Shown: positions 28,463-37,539 of the stretch, in pieces
How the letters are laid out: every line of letters starts with the position of its first letter
Numbering within the stretch: the first letter of the stretch is position 1
Translations under genes and position numbers: made by a program
Source of the DNA: Bacteroidota bacterium
GTDB lineage: Bacteria > Bacteroidota > Ignavibacteria > Ignavibacteriales > Ignavibacteriaceae
Direction of reading: 5' to 3'
DNA: 47,845 nucleotides
Assembly: GCA_021831685.1 (NCBI GenBank)
Contig: JAKBMG010000096.1
Coordinates: 17,332-65,176, forward strand
The notes under the pieces: model-generated
Database searches by the model: none
What the model saw: only the letters and a program-made list of their open reading frames with translations
Told to the model about the DNA's origin: nothing

Positions 28463-29134
28463 ATGAGAATTTTAATAGTAGAGGACGAAAAAAAAGTAGC
28501 TTCCTTCATAAAAAAAGGAATGGAGGAAGAATATTTTACCGCTGACATTGCATTAGACGGCAAAGAAGGCTTAAAGATGGCAACTTCAGAAGATTACGAT
28601 GCAATAATAATGGATATAATGCTTCCGTTCATTGACGGTATTTCTCTTCTGAAAGAAATCAGGAAGAGAGAGATTATAACGCCGGTTTTGATGCTAACCG
28701 TAAAAGACAGCTTAAAAGATAAAGTAGAAGGATTGGACGCGGGTGCGGACGATTATCTTACAAAGCCTTTTGCATTTGAAGAATTAGTAGCAAGAATAAG
28801 AGCTTTATTAAGAAGACATGAATCATCGAAAACTCCGACACTTCATGTTGGTGAGTTAGTTCTTGATTTGCAATCGCATAAAGTTTTAAGAGGCGAGCAG
28901 GAAATTCTTTTAACTCCGAAAGAATATGCTATTTTAGAATATCTGATGAGAAATTCAAACAAAGTAGTTTCAAGGACAAAATTGATTGAACATGTGTACG
29001 AATACCATTTTGATCCTGAAACAAATATTATAGATGTTTATATTAATAAAGTTCGCGCTAAAGTTGATAACAATTTTGATAAACCGCTAATTCATACTAT
29101 ACGAGGGATTGGATACATAATAAAAGATGAATAA
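28463..29134 (+). CDS. OmpR/PhoB-type response regulator
   Basis: This DNA-binding response regulator has 223 residues. The receiver domain (1-120) has the acidic pocket IVEDE, the phospho-acceptor Asp51 in IIMDIMLPFIDG, and the conserved lysine in DYLTKPFAFEELVARIRALL. The C-terminal winged helix (about 130-223) shows LTPKEYAILEYLMRN and VYINKVRAKVD..IHTIRGIGYI. It is closest to the CusR/CopR/ArlR branch. The ATG directly follows the stop of the DUF5683-like gene, and the kinase gene begins 17 bases downstream, so the three are one unit. The signal and target genes are unknown. Confidence 0.93.
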   Translation: MRILIVEDEKKVASFIKKGMEEEYFTADIALDGKEGLKMATSEDYDAIIMDIMLPFIDGISLLKEIRKREIITPVLMLTVKDSLKDKVEGLDAGADDYLTKPFAFEELVARIRALLRRHESSKTPTLHVGELVLDLQSHKVLRGEQEILLTPKEYAILEYLMRNSNKVVSRTKLIEHVYEYHFDPETNIIDVYINKVRAKVDNNFDKPLIHTIRGIGYIIKDE

Positions 29135-29151
29135 TTATTTATCGTACAGCT

Positions 29152-30597
29152 ATGAATAAGCTAAGACTTTTCGTTTCTTCTACAAGATTTAAGGCTACTA
29201 TCTGGTACTCATCATTATTTTTAATTTTGGAAATTTTGTTGGGGGCATTGATCTATCTTTACCTATATAATACACTTTTAGATAACCTTGACCTTGGTCT
29301 GAAAAACCAAGCCAAAGCAATATTGCACCATGTTGTCGAGAAACATAAGGATATAGATAACTTCGTACCGGATTCAGTTTATGCAAGTCCCGAAGACCTA
29401 ATTTGGGATGTTATTTACAATGAAGTTGCGCTCAATCAAAGAAACAACTACATTCAGATTAACGCTAAAGACAAGATAGTATTTAAGTCGGCAAATCTTC
29501 AGGATGATACACTTTCCTTCCCTTTGAAAAATGCGCCGGTGAATTTATTTAATTTTACCGACACAACTTTATCTCAAAAGCCAATCAGGTGTGTTAAGCT
29601 AAATGAGGGGCAATATAAGATATTTGTTGCCTTTCCGATTCATCAGATTATTCAAACGTTGACAAGTCTGGTGCATATATTTGAGCTGTTAGCTCCTATA
29701 TTTATTATAATCTCAATAATCGGCGGCGGTATAATTTCAGCCAAATCACTTTCAAGAATTGAAAAGACAGAGGAGATTACCGCACTTAATCTTGACGAAA
29801 AAATTATCGGGGAAAAATATAGCGATGAATACGGCAGGCTTGTCAAGAAGATGAATGAAATGATCAGCAGAATTAAAACTTCAATCGATTACATGAACCA
29901 ATTTTCAATTTCGGCTGCTCATGAATTGAAGACACCTCTTACAATATTGCGCGGTGAAACAGAAATTGCGTTAAAATCCCGCAAGACACCTGAAGAGTAT
30001 ATTGAAGTCTTGAAAAGTAATTATGAAGAGACCATAAGACTGACAAAAATTATCGACAATCTTTTCTTCATATCAAAAATCGATCATTCTTTAATTGATA
30101 TAAATAAATCCCCGGTACATATTGACGATTTCCTAAAAAACGTTACCGAGAGTTTAAAGATTTTAGGAATTGAAAAGGGAATCACCTTAACAGTCATTCC
30201 CTCTTCAAATTCCTTAGTAGAAATTGATAAAGAATTAATGACGCAAGCTTTTTCAAACTTGATTGATAATGCAATCAAATACGGCGAAGAAAATAGCGAG
30301 ATAATTATTAAGAGTGAAGCATACGACAGCGATAAGATTAAATTGAGTGTAATTAATAAAGGAGAAGGTATTCCCATAGAATCGCTGCCAAAAATATTCA
30401 ATCGTTTCTACCGGGTGGAATCGTCGAGAAATAGAAGCACCGGCGGTGTCGGTTTGGGTCTTTCAGTTGTAAAAGCAATAGTAACCTGGCATGGCGCGGA
30501 AATTATTGCAAAATCGGAAGCAAACAAAACTACCGAATTTTCAATTATTATAGGGAAAAGCCAACACAATAAATTTCCGGAATCTCAAGCCGTATAA
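29152..30597 (+). CDS. sensor histidine kinase
   Basis: This is the membrane partner of the preceding regulator (481 residues). Helix 1 is at about residues 15-37, followed by a periplasmic sensor of about 140 residues without a recognisable fold. Helix 2 lies near 182-200 (LLAPIFIIISIIGGGIIS), then a HAMP linker. The dimerisation helix carries the phospho-acceptor His257 in SAAHELKTPLTILRGE. The ATPase part has NLIDNAIKYG (N box), the G1 region INKGEGIP, FNRFYRVESSRN and GGVGLGLSVVKAIV. It resembles the CusS/heavy-metal-type kinases, but metal sensing is not shown. It ends five bases before the convergent YacP gene. Confidence 0.93.
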   Translation: MNKLRLFVSSTRFKATIWYSSLFLILEILLGALIYLYLYNTLLDNLDLGLKNQAKAILHHVVEKHKDIDNFVPDSVYASPEDLIWDVIYNEVALNQRNNYIQINAKDKIVFKSANLQDDTLSFPLKNAPVNLFNFTDTTLSQKPIRCVKLNEGQYKIFVAFPIHQIIQTLTSLVHIFELLAPIFIIISIIGGGIISAKSLSRIEKTEEITALNLDEKIIGEKYSDEYGRLVKKMNEMISRIKTSIDYMNQFSISAAHELKTPLTILRGETEIALKSRKTPEEYIEVLKSNYEETIRLTKIIDNLFFISKIDHSLIDINKSPVHIDDFLKNVTESLKILGIEKGITLTVIPSSNSLVEIDKELMTQAFSNLIDNAIKYGEENSEIIIKSEAYDSDKIKLSVINKGEGIPIESLPKIFNRFYRVESSRNRSTGGVGLGLSVVKAIVTWHGAEIIAKSEANKTTEFSIIIGKSQHNKFPESQAV

Positions 30598-30602
30598 AAG
30601 AC

Positions 30603-31061
30603 TTATTTTTCTCCGAATAATTTCTCCCAACTTTCAGTCGAAAGGCTTGTATTCGCCTTCTCATCCTCTTCTTTCTTACTTGAAAGAGAATTTAACATAG
30701 CGGAAAATTCATTACTGGATAATACCTGACATCCATTAACGCGGGCAAAGTTTTTAACTTCCAAGTCCGATGATACAACAATAATATTTCTCGGATTTTT
30801 AGAAGAATCAATCTGACGTTTGATCTTTGCATCTGCTTTTTCGTTCATGCTATAAACAATTTTTATATTGGAAAGCTTCACAGGTATACTCTCATAACCA
30901 TCAAAGTGGAGTGTAACATTGACCTTCCTTCCATAAAAGAAATCATCTATCATAAAGGCAAGCTTATCTCTTGTTGCTTGATTATCATGATTACTAAGTA
31001 ATTTTTTGAAAGACTTAATTTTATAGATTAAATTATTCCCATCGATAATATAATTTTTCAT
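30603..31061 (-). CDS. NYN domain (YacP-like) putative RNA-binding nuclease
   Basis: The 152-residue protein starts MKNYIIDGNNLIYKI, the aspartate-containing first strand of PIN/NYN nuclease folds. A second acidic strand is VTLHFDGYE. NIIVVSSDLEVKNFARVNGC (about residues 93-112) is the third, as in YacP (Rae1, DUF901). In Bacillus, Rae1 cuts mRNA in the ribosome A site; this homologue is shorter and its C-terminal tail is charged. It is the last gene of the long minus-strand run, 28 bases after the LptD-like gene. Activity is inferred from the family only. Confidence 0.78.
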   Translation of the reverse strand: MKNYIIDGNNLIYKIKSFKKLLSNHDNQATRDKLAFMIDDFFYGRKVNVTLHFDGYESIPVKLSNIKIVYSMNEKADAKIKRQIDSSKNPRNIIVVSSDLEVKNFARVNGCQVLSSNEFSAMLNSLSSKKEEDEKANTSLSTESWEKLFGEK

Positions 31062-31089
31062 AAAAGGAGTTCGTGTTTTTATTGTTAAT

Positions 31090-33645
31090 TTACTTTCCGT
31101 TATAAAATTGATCTCTCTTTGTAAGTTTCAAATCTTGAAGCTGGGGAGCTTTGACTCTAATTTCAAAATAATAACCTGAATAAATTCCAATTGGATTCCA
31201 AGTAAAATTCATTTCCCAACAATGCAGATCTCTTGAAATTTTGATTTGAGGTGCAGCAAATTGATGAGCTTCAAAGTCGTAACTTCCGGCGAAAGAAAGC
31301 TTCCAATTCGGAGTCAGATTGAAATCAAGACTTGCACTCATGTTAGAAATTTTTGTGGGGTTATATGGATCAACCTTTGAGTAAGTGAAGTTATAACTTA
31401 TATATAAATTCCACGGGATGGTGAAATCAGCTTTCTTTTCAGAGTAAATTCCCTGGTAAACAGTTTTATCCGATTGTTCTAAAGTATAAGCACTTTCGGC
31501 GGAACTATTTTTTTCTTTAGAAGAAGCCGATTTAAATTTTTCTCCGGAGAGACTAGTCGATACAGAAAAATTAAAACTTGTTAGTCTTAATAAACCTTTC
31601 CCTTCATCAACCAAAAATTTATTTATTCTGCTAATACCGGGCGCATAGTCATACATAGAGAAATTTGATGACCCTGAAAAATTAAGATAATCTCCGACTT
31701 GAGTTCTATAGCTTAAACTTAAGTCTGAAAATTTTAAGCTATCTGCTGCAAAGTTGTAACTCATGTTAGCTGAAAGATTGAGAAGTTGAATCTTATTTTC
31801 CTTTGAAGTCGTGTCCGTTGGGTCTGCTTTAGTTTTCATTTCAAAAATATTTCCTACAGAAAAGGAAATATTTTGCTGCTCGCCGGAAGGCGGACCACCG
31901 TAAATTTCTCTTTGAAATTTATCGTATGAAATTATCTGCCCATTTGCATTTTTATAAGTGCCGTAATAATTCCACATCGGTTTAGAATAATCAGGCTGAA
32001 AGTTATAAGAAATAGACGGGATTACGGTTTGCCTAATAGCGCTAATTCCGAGCATATCCGGTTGAAAAATACCATAAAACCTTGTTGAGGCAGAAAGCCC
32101 CAGGTTAAAGGTTCTTACAAAATTAATTTGCTTAACATCGTTTGTAATAATAGAATCACCTCCTGTAGAAGCAACGCCGGCATAATTTTCTTGAATACGT
32201 TTATTGTACCAATCTTCCTGATAATTTATGTTGGGGGTCAAGCTAATATAGCCAATCTTTGGTGAAGCGCTAATACTTAAGTTATGCTGGATACCTCCTC
32301 TACTACTCAAATCGCCGTTCACTTTATTTCTATCGTTTTGAAATTGTCCGCTGTAATTAAAGCCGATTAGCTCGTACCAATTTTGGTCAATATGAAACCC
32401 GTTTCGTTTGAAAGGATAAATTTGAGGAACTGTAAATCTAATACTTGGTAAAATTTCGTTAATATTTCCTGTCTGCAAATCCTGAACACGGTTATAATTG
32501 AGGTATAGGCTATTGCCTGATTCATCCCACGTTTTTGATAAAGTTACATTAGAAACAATTTGGTTCTGTAATTGTTGATTTAAATCTCCAACATTTGTTT
32601 TCAGATAATTATTCGAAGTAAACTGAAGATTTGCAACAAGTCTAAGCGTAGGAGTAAAAGTCTGGTTATGATTCCATGCAATATTCCAATCAATTTCCTT
32701 ATTATTTCCAGGATCAGTTGACTCACCCGATTTAAGAAATGAATATCCTCCGGAAAGACTTCCGCTGTATTCATAGCGTTTTGCATATCTAAAACGGCTA
32801 TCGAACTTGTAACTTCCTCTCGTATAATAATCGCCGGATAAATTAAGGTCGGCATAATCATTTATAGCCCAAAAATATCCGAAGCGTGAGAAATAATACC
32901 CGTAAGTTTGGCTACTACCAAAAGCAGGTACAATAATTCCGGAGCGTCTTCCGGATTCAATCGGGAAAACCGCAAACGGGACCGGTAATGGGAATGGGAC
33001 GCCGCCAAAAAAAAGCCAAATCCATTTGGCAACAATTTCTTTTTTCTGTATAACTTTCATCTCCGAAGAGTAGAAATAGTAATCGGGCGGATTAGCATCA
33101 CAAGTTGTATAAATACCATCTTTAATAAAATAAGTGTTCTTGTCTACTTTATTAATTTTTTCACCGGTATAAAATGAGTTTTCCATCTTTGTAGAAGCAC
33201 TCGAAATAAAGCCTCGTGCTGTTTTGAAATTATACCTCATACTTTCGCCATTATAGACCTCGCCGGACTGCGAGAGAATGGGAGTATCTCTAAGCTTGTT
33301 GGGAAGAGAATCACTTGGAATGCCGTAAGCGTCTACATTGCTAGTAACGAAGTTGACAAATATTTTTGCGCTTTTCAAATCCGTATCTTTATACTTCAAG
33401 TTACCGTTACCGTATAAATCCATTTTTTTTTGATTAACGAAAAAGAAAAGAGAATCAGAAGCGCTGGAATAAATTACAGAATCTACATCGAAACCTTTTT
33501 TCTTCAACGTATCTTTTGCGGCAAGCGAGTCTTTAACAGAAGTAGTTACTGAATCTTTATAGAAAACAATTACAGAATTACCGGCAAAGGAAAAACCTCC
33601 CCAATAAAAGAATAGATATAAAATGATTATGAAGGAAAATTTCAT
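31090..33645 (-). CDS. lptD: LptD/OstA-like outer-membrane lipopolysaccharide assembly protein
   Basis: LptD inserts LPS into the outer leaflet of the outer membrane. The 851-residue protein has a signal peptide (ending ...GFSFAG). An OstA/LptA-like beta-jellyroll follows (about 70-190). It includes the family landmark YTTCDANPPDYYFYSSEMKV, and then PLPVPFAVFPIESGRRSGIIVPAFG. The rest is a large beta-barrel with alternating aromatic strands, ending in YYFEIRVKAPQLQDLKL. The disulphide cysteines of E. coli LptD are not evident, as in many Bacteroidetes relatives. No lptE is adjacent. The ROK kinase gene is 39 bases upstream. Confidence 0.8.
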   Translation of the reverse strand: MKFSFIIILYLFFYWGGFSFAGNSVIVFYKDSVTTSVKDSLAAKDTLKKKGFDVDSVIYSSASDSLFFFVNQKKMDLYGNGNLKYKDTDLKSAKIFVNFVTSNVDAYGIPSDSLPNKLRDTPILSQSGEVYNGESMRYNFKTARGFISSASTKMENSFYTGEKINKVDKNTYFIKDGIYTTCDANPPDYYFYSSEMKVIQKKEIVAKWIWLFFGGVPFPLPVPFAVFPIESGRRSGIIVPAFGSSQTYGYYFSRFGYFWAINDYADLNLSGDYYTRGSYKFDSRFRYAKRYEYSGSLSGGYSFLKSGESTDPGNNKEIDWNIAWNHNQTFTPTLRLVANLQFTSNNYLKTNVGDLNQQLQNQIVSNVTLSKTWDESGNSLYLNYNRVQDLQTGNINEILPSIRFTVPQIYPFKRNGFHIDQNWYELIGFNYSGQFQNDRNKVNGDLSSRGGIQHNLSISASPKIGYISLTPNINYQEDWYNKRIQENYAGVASTGGDSIITNDVKQINFVRTFNLGLSASTRFYGIFQPDMLGISAIRQTVIPSISYNFQPDYSKPMWNYYGTYKNANGQIISYDKFQREIYGGPPSGEQQNISFSVGNIFEMKTKADPTDTTSKENKIQLLNLSANMSYNFAADSLKFSDLSLSYRTQVGDYLNFSGSSNFSMYDYAPGISRINKFLVDEGKGLLRLTSFNFSVSTSLSGEKFKSASSKEKNSSAESAYTLEQSDKTVYQGIYSEKKADFTIPWNLYISYNFTYSKVDPYNPTKISNMSASLDFNLTPNWKLSFAGSYDFEAHQFAAPQIKISRDLHCWEMNFTWNPIGIYSGYYFEIRVKAPQLQDLKLTKRDQFYNGK

Positions 33646-33684
33646 AAAGAAATATTTTCATTTATGCTAAATTTCATTGACGCA

Positions 33685-34644
33685 TCATTTATAAAATGCC
33701 AATGCAGATGCACCTTTAATACCGGCATCATTTTTTAATTTTGCAGGAAGCACTTTAATTCTTTTGCGGAGCGGCTTAAGAACTCTTGCCGAAATAGTTT
33801 CCTTAACCGAATTGAAAAGAGGAGTTCCGAACCCTCCGATCCCACCACCGATAATAAAAGTTCCATTATCCAAGCAATTACCAACTGATGCCAAGGCAGT
33901 GCCTAAATACTTTCCGAGACTTTGGACAACCCCCTTTGCATATTCGTCTCCTTGTTCAAGTGCAGTTTGAATTATTATCGGCGTAAGTAAATTCAAATCA
34001 TTATTAATGAGCTGCCAAATTTTAGAAGACTGATTGTTTTCAAGTTCCGTTTGAACCCGTTTGACTATATAACTATTTCCGAGATAAGTTTCAACGCAGC
34101 CAAAGGAGCCGCATTTACATTGGGGTCCGTTTATGTCGATAGAAATATGTCCAATTTCGCCGGCAGCTCCGAACTCACCACAGAAAAGTTTTCGATTATA
34201 AATAATTCCGCCGCCAACACCCGTTCCTAAAGTAACCATTACAAAAGATTCGTAAGACTTTCCGGCTCCAAAAATCATTTCGCCAATAGCCGCAGCGTTA
34301 GCATCATTTTCAACTTTAACATCAATCTTAAATTCCTTTTGAATAATCTTTCCAAGATTTACCTTTCCCCAGCCCGGGAGGTTCGGAGGATCTTCAACGG
34401 TACCTTTTTTTGTTGAAACGGTCCCCGGCGATCCGATACCTATTCCGTGAATGCGAAGTTCATTTTTGTTTAAGACTTCGTCAATGCTTTTTTTTATTTG
34501 CTGAATAACCTTTTCAGGTCCTCCCTGTGCTTTTGTTTCGACAGAAACTTTCTTAATGATTTTTCCGTTTTGAGAGACAATTCCAACCTTCACATTTGTG
34601 CCGCCGAGATCAACCCCTATTGCATATTTTTCTTGTTTTGACAT
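33685..34644 (-). CDS. ROK-family sugar kinase (glucokinase-like)
   Basis: This ATP-dependent sugar kinase has 319 residues. It has the phosphate-1 loop IGVDLGGTNVKVG (residues 8-20), the sugar-binding and catalytic segment VENDANAAAIGEMIFG, and the phosphate-2 motif VTLGTGVGGGII. The zinc site is GHISIDINGPQCKCGSFGCVE, with its His and three Cys. These match bacterial ROK glucokinases, but the family also holds kinases for ManNAc, fructose and allose, so glucose is inferred. There is no DNA-binding domain, so it is not a ROK repressor. AGGAAAA precedes the ATG. Neighbours on the same strand are the LEA lipoprotein and LptD genes. Confidence 0.9.
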   Translation of the reverse strand: MSKQEKYAIGVDLGGTNVKVGIVSQNGKIIKKVSVETKAQGGPEKVIQQIKKSIDEVLNKNELRIHGIGIGSPGTVSTKKGTVEDPPNLPGWGKVNLGKIIQKEFKIDVKVENDANAAAIGEMIFGAGKSYESFVMVTLGTGVGGGIIYNRKLFCGEFGAAGEIGHISIDINGPQCKCGSFGCVETYLGNSYIVKRVQTELENNQSSKIWQLINNDLNLLTPIIIQTALEQGDEYAKGVVQSLGKYLGTALASVGNCLDNGTFIIGGGIGGFGTPLFNSVKETISARVLKPLRKRIKVLPAKLKNDAGIKGASALAFYK

Positions 34645-34686
34645 ACATGTTTTCCTAAAAAATAATTCTGAGCAAATGAGTGAATA

Positions 34687-35298
34687 TTAGTTTGAGAAAC
34701 TTAAGTTTACAATTTTCAATTGTTGCGGATAAGTAATATCACCAATTATGGTGGATACAGTAGGCTGCGCATAAAGAACAAGTTTAGAAGACGTTCCTTT
34801 ATTTCCGCTAATAGCCAGCGCCAGATTTACAAGTAACTCATAATCTTTATCAGCAAAGAATTTAAAGAGATCAAGGCGGACTTGAATCGGGATAACAGTG
34901 ACTTCTCCAGTGCCGGGAACTGTTATAGGGCTTTCAATATTTCCGGAAATTGTTTGCTTATCATCGATATATAAACTCCATGGAAAAGACTTTATAGTAG
35001 CATCGGTTCTTGTATAGCCGCCTTTACCGTCGTTTGGATTTTTCGCTTCAACATTTAAGGTAAAAGTAACAGGAAAGCTTCGTTGAGCTATTGCCGCAGT
35101 TAACTTCAATACTTCTATCGGGTTGAAATCCCTAAGTGAAGTTTTCCCTTCAAGGCTAACACCGTTTACCATAAACCGGTCCACGTTTCCAAGCCTAAAT
35201 TGAAGTCTGGAAATATTCACAATAGTCTTATAAATACTGCAGTGTATATTACTGACAGCTAAAATCGCAACAAATAAAACTACAAATGATTTTTTCAT
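34687..35298 (-). CDS. LEA/WHy-type lipoprotein
   Basis: The 203-residue protein has a lipoprotein signal peptide with a possible lipobox at SNIHC (cysteine about residue 20). The mature part shows the immunoglobulin-like pattern of LEA type 2/WHy domains: VNGVSLEGKTSLRDFNPIEV, then FPVTFTLNVEAKNPND, and a SGNIESPITVPGTGEVTVI stretch. Such proteins are often described as stress- or desiccation-related and are common next to cell-envelope genes. The ATG overlaps the stop of the upstream oxidoreductase gene in an ATGA, so translation is coupled. Its role is not known. Confidence 0.7.
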   Translation of the reverse strand: MKKSFVVLFVAILAVSNIHCSIYKTIVNISRLQFRLGNVDRFMVNGVSLEGKTSLRDFNPIEVLKLTAAIAQRSFPVTFTLNVEAKNPNDGKGGYTRTDATIKSFPWSLYIDDKQTISGNIESPITVPGTGEVTVIPIQVRLDLFKFFADKDYELLVNLALAISGNKGTSSKLVLYAQPTVSTIIGDITYPQQLKIVNLSFSN

Positions 35299-36290
35299 TT
35301 TATATATTCTTTGGGTTCATCGATCTTTTGTAATATAATTTCTGCGACTTTTAATGCACGCAGCCCATCTTCGCCTGAAACAACCGGCTTTTGCTTCGCT
35401 AAAATAGAGTTAACAAATAATTCAAGCTCATACTTGAGAGCATTAATTTCTCTTATTTCCGGCTGTTCGTAAATAATTCTTTTCTTTTTTTCGCCAACAC
35501 CTATTTCTCCGAATGAAATTGATGATGTGTCGACTTTCTCTTCCACCGGGGTAAGGCGAAAAACTTCCGAGACGCCCGTAATAAAGTCGAGAGATAGATA
35601 ATTATCTCTTTGGAATATTCTCATCTTTCTCATTTTCTTTTGCGAAATACGGCTTGCCGTAACATTTGCTACAGCTCCATTTTCGAATTGTATCCTGGCG
35701 TTTGCAATATCGATAGTATCGGATACGACTGCAACTCCGCTCGCATCAATATTTTTGACTTCACTATTTACCAGACTCAAAATTATATCGATATCATGAA
35801 TCATTAAATCCAAAACAACGGCAACATCAGTACCGCGCGGATTAAACTGTGCAAGCCTGTCCGTTTGAATAAACATTGGCTGTATAATATATTTTTCAAG
35901 AGAAATTAAAGCAGGGTTAAATCGCTCAATATGCCCCACTTGTAAGTTCAAATTTTTATCGTTCGATAATTTTACAATCTCTTCGGCTTCTAAAATTGTT
36001 GCAGTAATCGGCTTTTCCACAAAAACATGGCGATTCTTTTGGAGTGACTGTTTGACAAGCTCATAATGAGCCCTGGTTGTAGCTGCTACCGATACGGCAT
36101 TAACCGAATTTAAGAGTTCTTCAATATTCTCAAAAACCGGAACACCAAACTCTTTTCCGACAGATTTTGCTTGTTCAATATTTGCGTCATAAATACCTGC
36201 AAGCTCGCAGTTTGAAATTTCACTAAACATTTTTGTATGTAGTTTTCCAAGATGCCCAGTGCCTATAACACCTATTTTTAGCTTTTCCAT
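35295..36290 (-). CDS. Gfo/Idh/MocA-family NAD(P)-dependent oxidoreductase
   Basis: The 331-residue protein has a Rossmann start IGVIGTGHLGKLHTKMF, then AATTRAHYEL, the catalytic-lysine motif VFVEKPIT (EKP) and LQVGHIERFNP. The C-terminal GFO_IDH_MocA domain includes LMIHDIDIILSLV. Members act on sugars and sugar nucleotides. Lying near LptD suggests a cell-envelope sugar, and the HIERFNP version resembles the GnnA-like/UDP-GlcNAc 3-dehydrogenase group, but that is a guess. It sits one base after the DUF5103 gene and overlaps the LEA gene, so it is in the middle of the operon. Confidence 0.85.
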   Translation of the reverse strand: MEKLKIGVIGTGHLGKLHTKMFSEISNCELAGIYDANIEQAKSVGKEFGVPVFENIEELLNSVNAVSVAATTRAHYELVKQSLQKNRHVFVEKPITATILEAEEIVKLSNDKNLNLQVGHIERFNPALISLEKYIIQPMFIQTDRLAQFNPRGTDVAVVLDLMIHDIDIILSLVNSEVKNIDASGVAVVSDTIDIANARIQFENGAVANVTASRISQKKMRKMRIFQRDNYLSLDFITGVSEVFRLTPVEEKVDTSSISFGEIGVGEKKKRIIYEQPEIREINALKYELELFVNSILAKQKPVVSGEDGLRALKVAEIILQKIDEPKEYIK

Positions 36291-36291
36291 A

Positions 36292-37527
36292 TTATTTGCT
36301 CATTAGTTGATTAAAACCTATTATTCTATCATACCCGCCATAATTCGGATCATTATAATATAAAAACACAAAATATTGATTTGTGGTTTCCCAGCTATTT
36401 CCTTCGAGATAAGTCCAGTCAAGATTTTCAACACTCCCGTTATAGCTATCGCCAACGACATATTGATAATCATAAACGCCTCTCTTTAAGGGAATAGTAA
36501 TAGAATAAAGGCCTGAATTATTTTGCATTTTAAATTCCGGGGAAACTTTCCACGAGTTAAAAGCTCCGGTTAAGAAAATATCTTTTGAAATATCATTCGG
36601 GGGTCGAATAGTAAAAGTTACATTTAGATAATTTGCATAGTTATCTGCAAAGTCAGTAAGAATGGAGCTGCCGTCTAAATCTTCCTGCCCCTGCTGAAAA
36701 AATCTTGAATAATCTATTCCATCTAGATGAGCAGGGACATTTTGAGAAATATATTTATTGGTATTTCTTAAATCTACTTCACGATACTCATTCACGGGAA
36801 GAATATTGCGTGCCACAAAAGAAAATTTGCGATTACCGTCCCAATAAAATTGCCGGGAGTTAGTATTATCAGTTCTACTGATAATATCAGGATAATCAAT
36901 TTTACGGTTTTCAATAATTTCAACATGTTCAACATTCTGCGGATAGAACTCGTTTGTCAGGTTGAAATTTGTTGTGATATTAAAAACTTTAGCAAGATCG
37001 GCAGGAAAATATATTTTATTTTCCAATTGTTCATTTTTTAAGCTATCAGACAAAGCGACTTTGGGGTAGACAACAAAAAATTTTCCATGAGCACAGACAA
37101 TTGAAGTATCAAATGCATCGGTGATATAAAACTGCCACTTTCCGGAAAACGGAAAATCGATGTATCCTTTGCTATCCGGAAAACTTTCAATAAAATGATA
37201 CTGAGCATCTTTCACAGTAAACGGAAGCCGGTAAAAGTATAGATTGCGCAAAATATTTTTATTTTGATTGGCGAGAAAGATATTTTGATAGGGATTCCAA
37301 TTTTTATCGCAAAATCTAAACACAATACTAAGATTTGGATTTGACTGTGAATTCACATCAAACTCAATAGTTAATTTTTGAGGTGAGCTATTATCAGTCA
37401 AAATAACCGGGAAGGAAGTTACATCATTATTCGCATACACTTTCATGCTTTTTATTTCCAAACTTTGCGAAAAAGCTTGAGAGAAAAATAATGCTGCTAA
37501 CAAAATATATTTTTGATAAATCTTCAC
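36292..37527 (-). CDS. exported DUF5103 protein with C-terminal CBM48-like domain
   Basis: The 411-residue protein has a signal peptide ending ...FFSQAFSQ. Its body matches the DUF5103 family typical of Bacteroidetes: VFRFCDKNWNPYQNIF, YHFIESFPDSKGYIDFPFSG and NREFYWDGNRKFSF-type strands. The last third (about 300-400) looks like a glycogen/amylase-associated E-set domain: DIFLTGAFNSWKVSPEF, then KRGVYDYQYVVGDSYNG, ending with FLYYNDPNYGGYDRIIGFN. Function is unknown. It precedes the oxidoreductase gene by one base and follows the 79-residue gene by 12 bases. Confidence 0.75.
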   Translation of the reverse strand: MKIYQKYILLAALFFSQAFSQSLEIKSMKVYANNDVTSFPVILTDNSSPQKLTIEFDVNSQSNPNLSIVFRFCDKNWNPYQNIFLANQNKNILRNLYFYRLPFTVKDAQYHFIESFPDSKGYIDFPFSGKWQFYITDAFDTSIVCAHGKFFVVYPKVALSDSLKNEQLENKIYFPADLAKVFNITTNFNLTNEFYPQNVEHVEIIENRKIDYPDIISRTDNTNSRQFYWDGNRKFSFVARNILPVNEYREVDLRNTNKYISQNVPAHLDGIDYSRFFQQGQEDLDGSSILTDFADNYANYLNVTFTIRPPNDISKDIFLTGAFNSWKVSPEFKMQNNSGLYSITIPLKRGVYDYQYVVGDSYNGSVENLDWTYLEGNSWETTNQYFVFLYYNDPNYGGYDRIIGFNQLMSK

Positions 37528-37539
37528 AAATAGTTTGAC

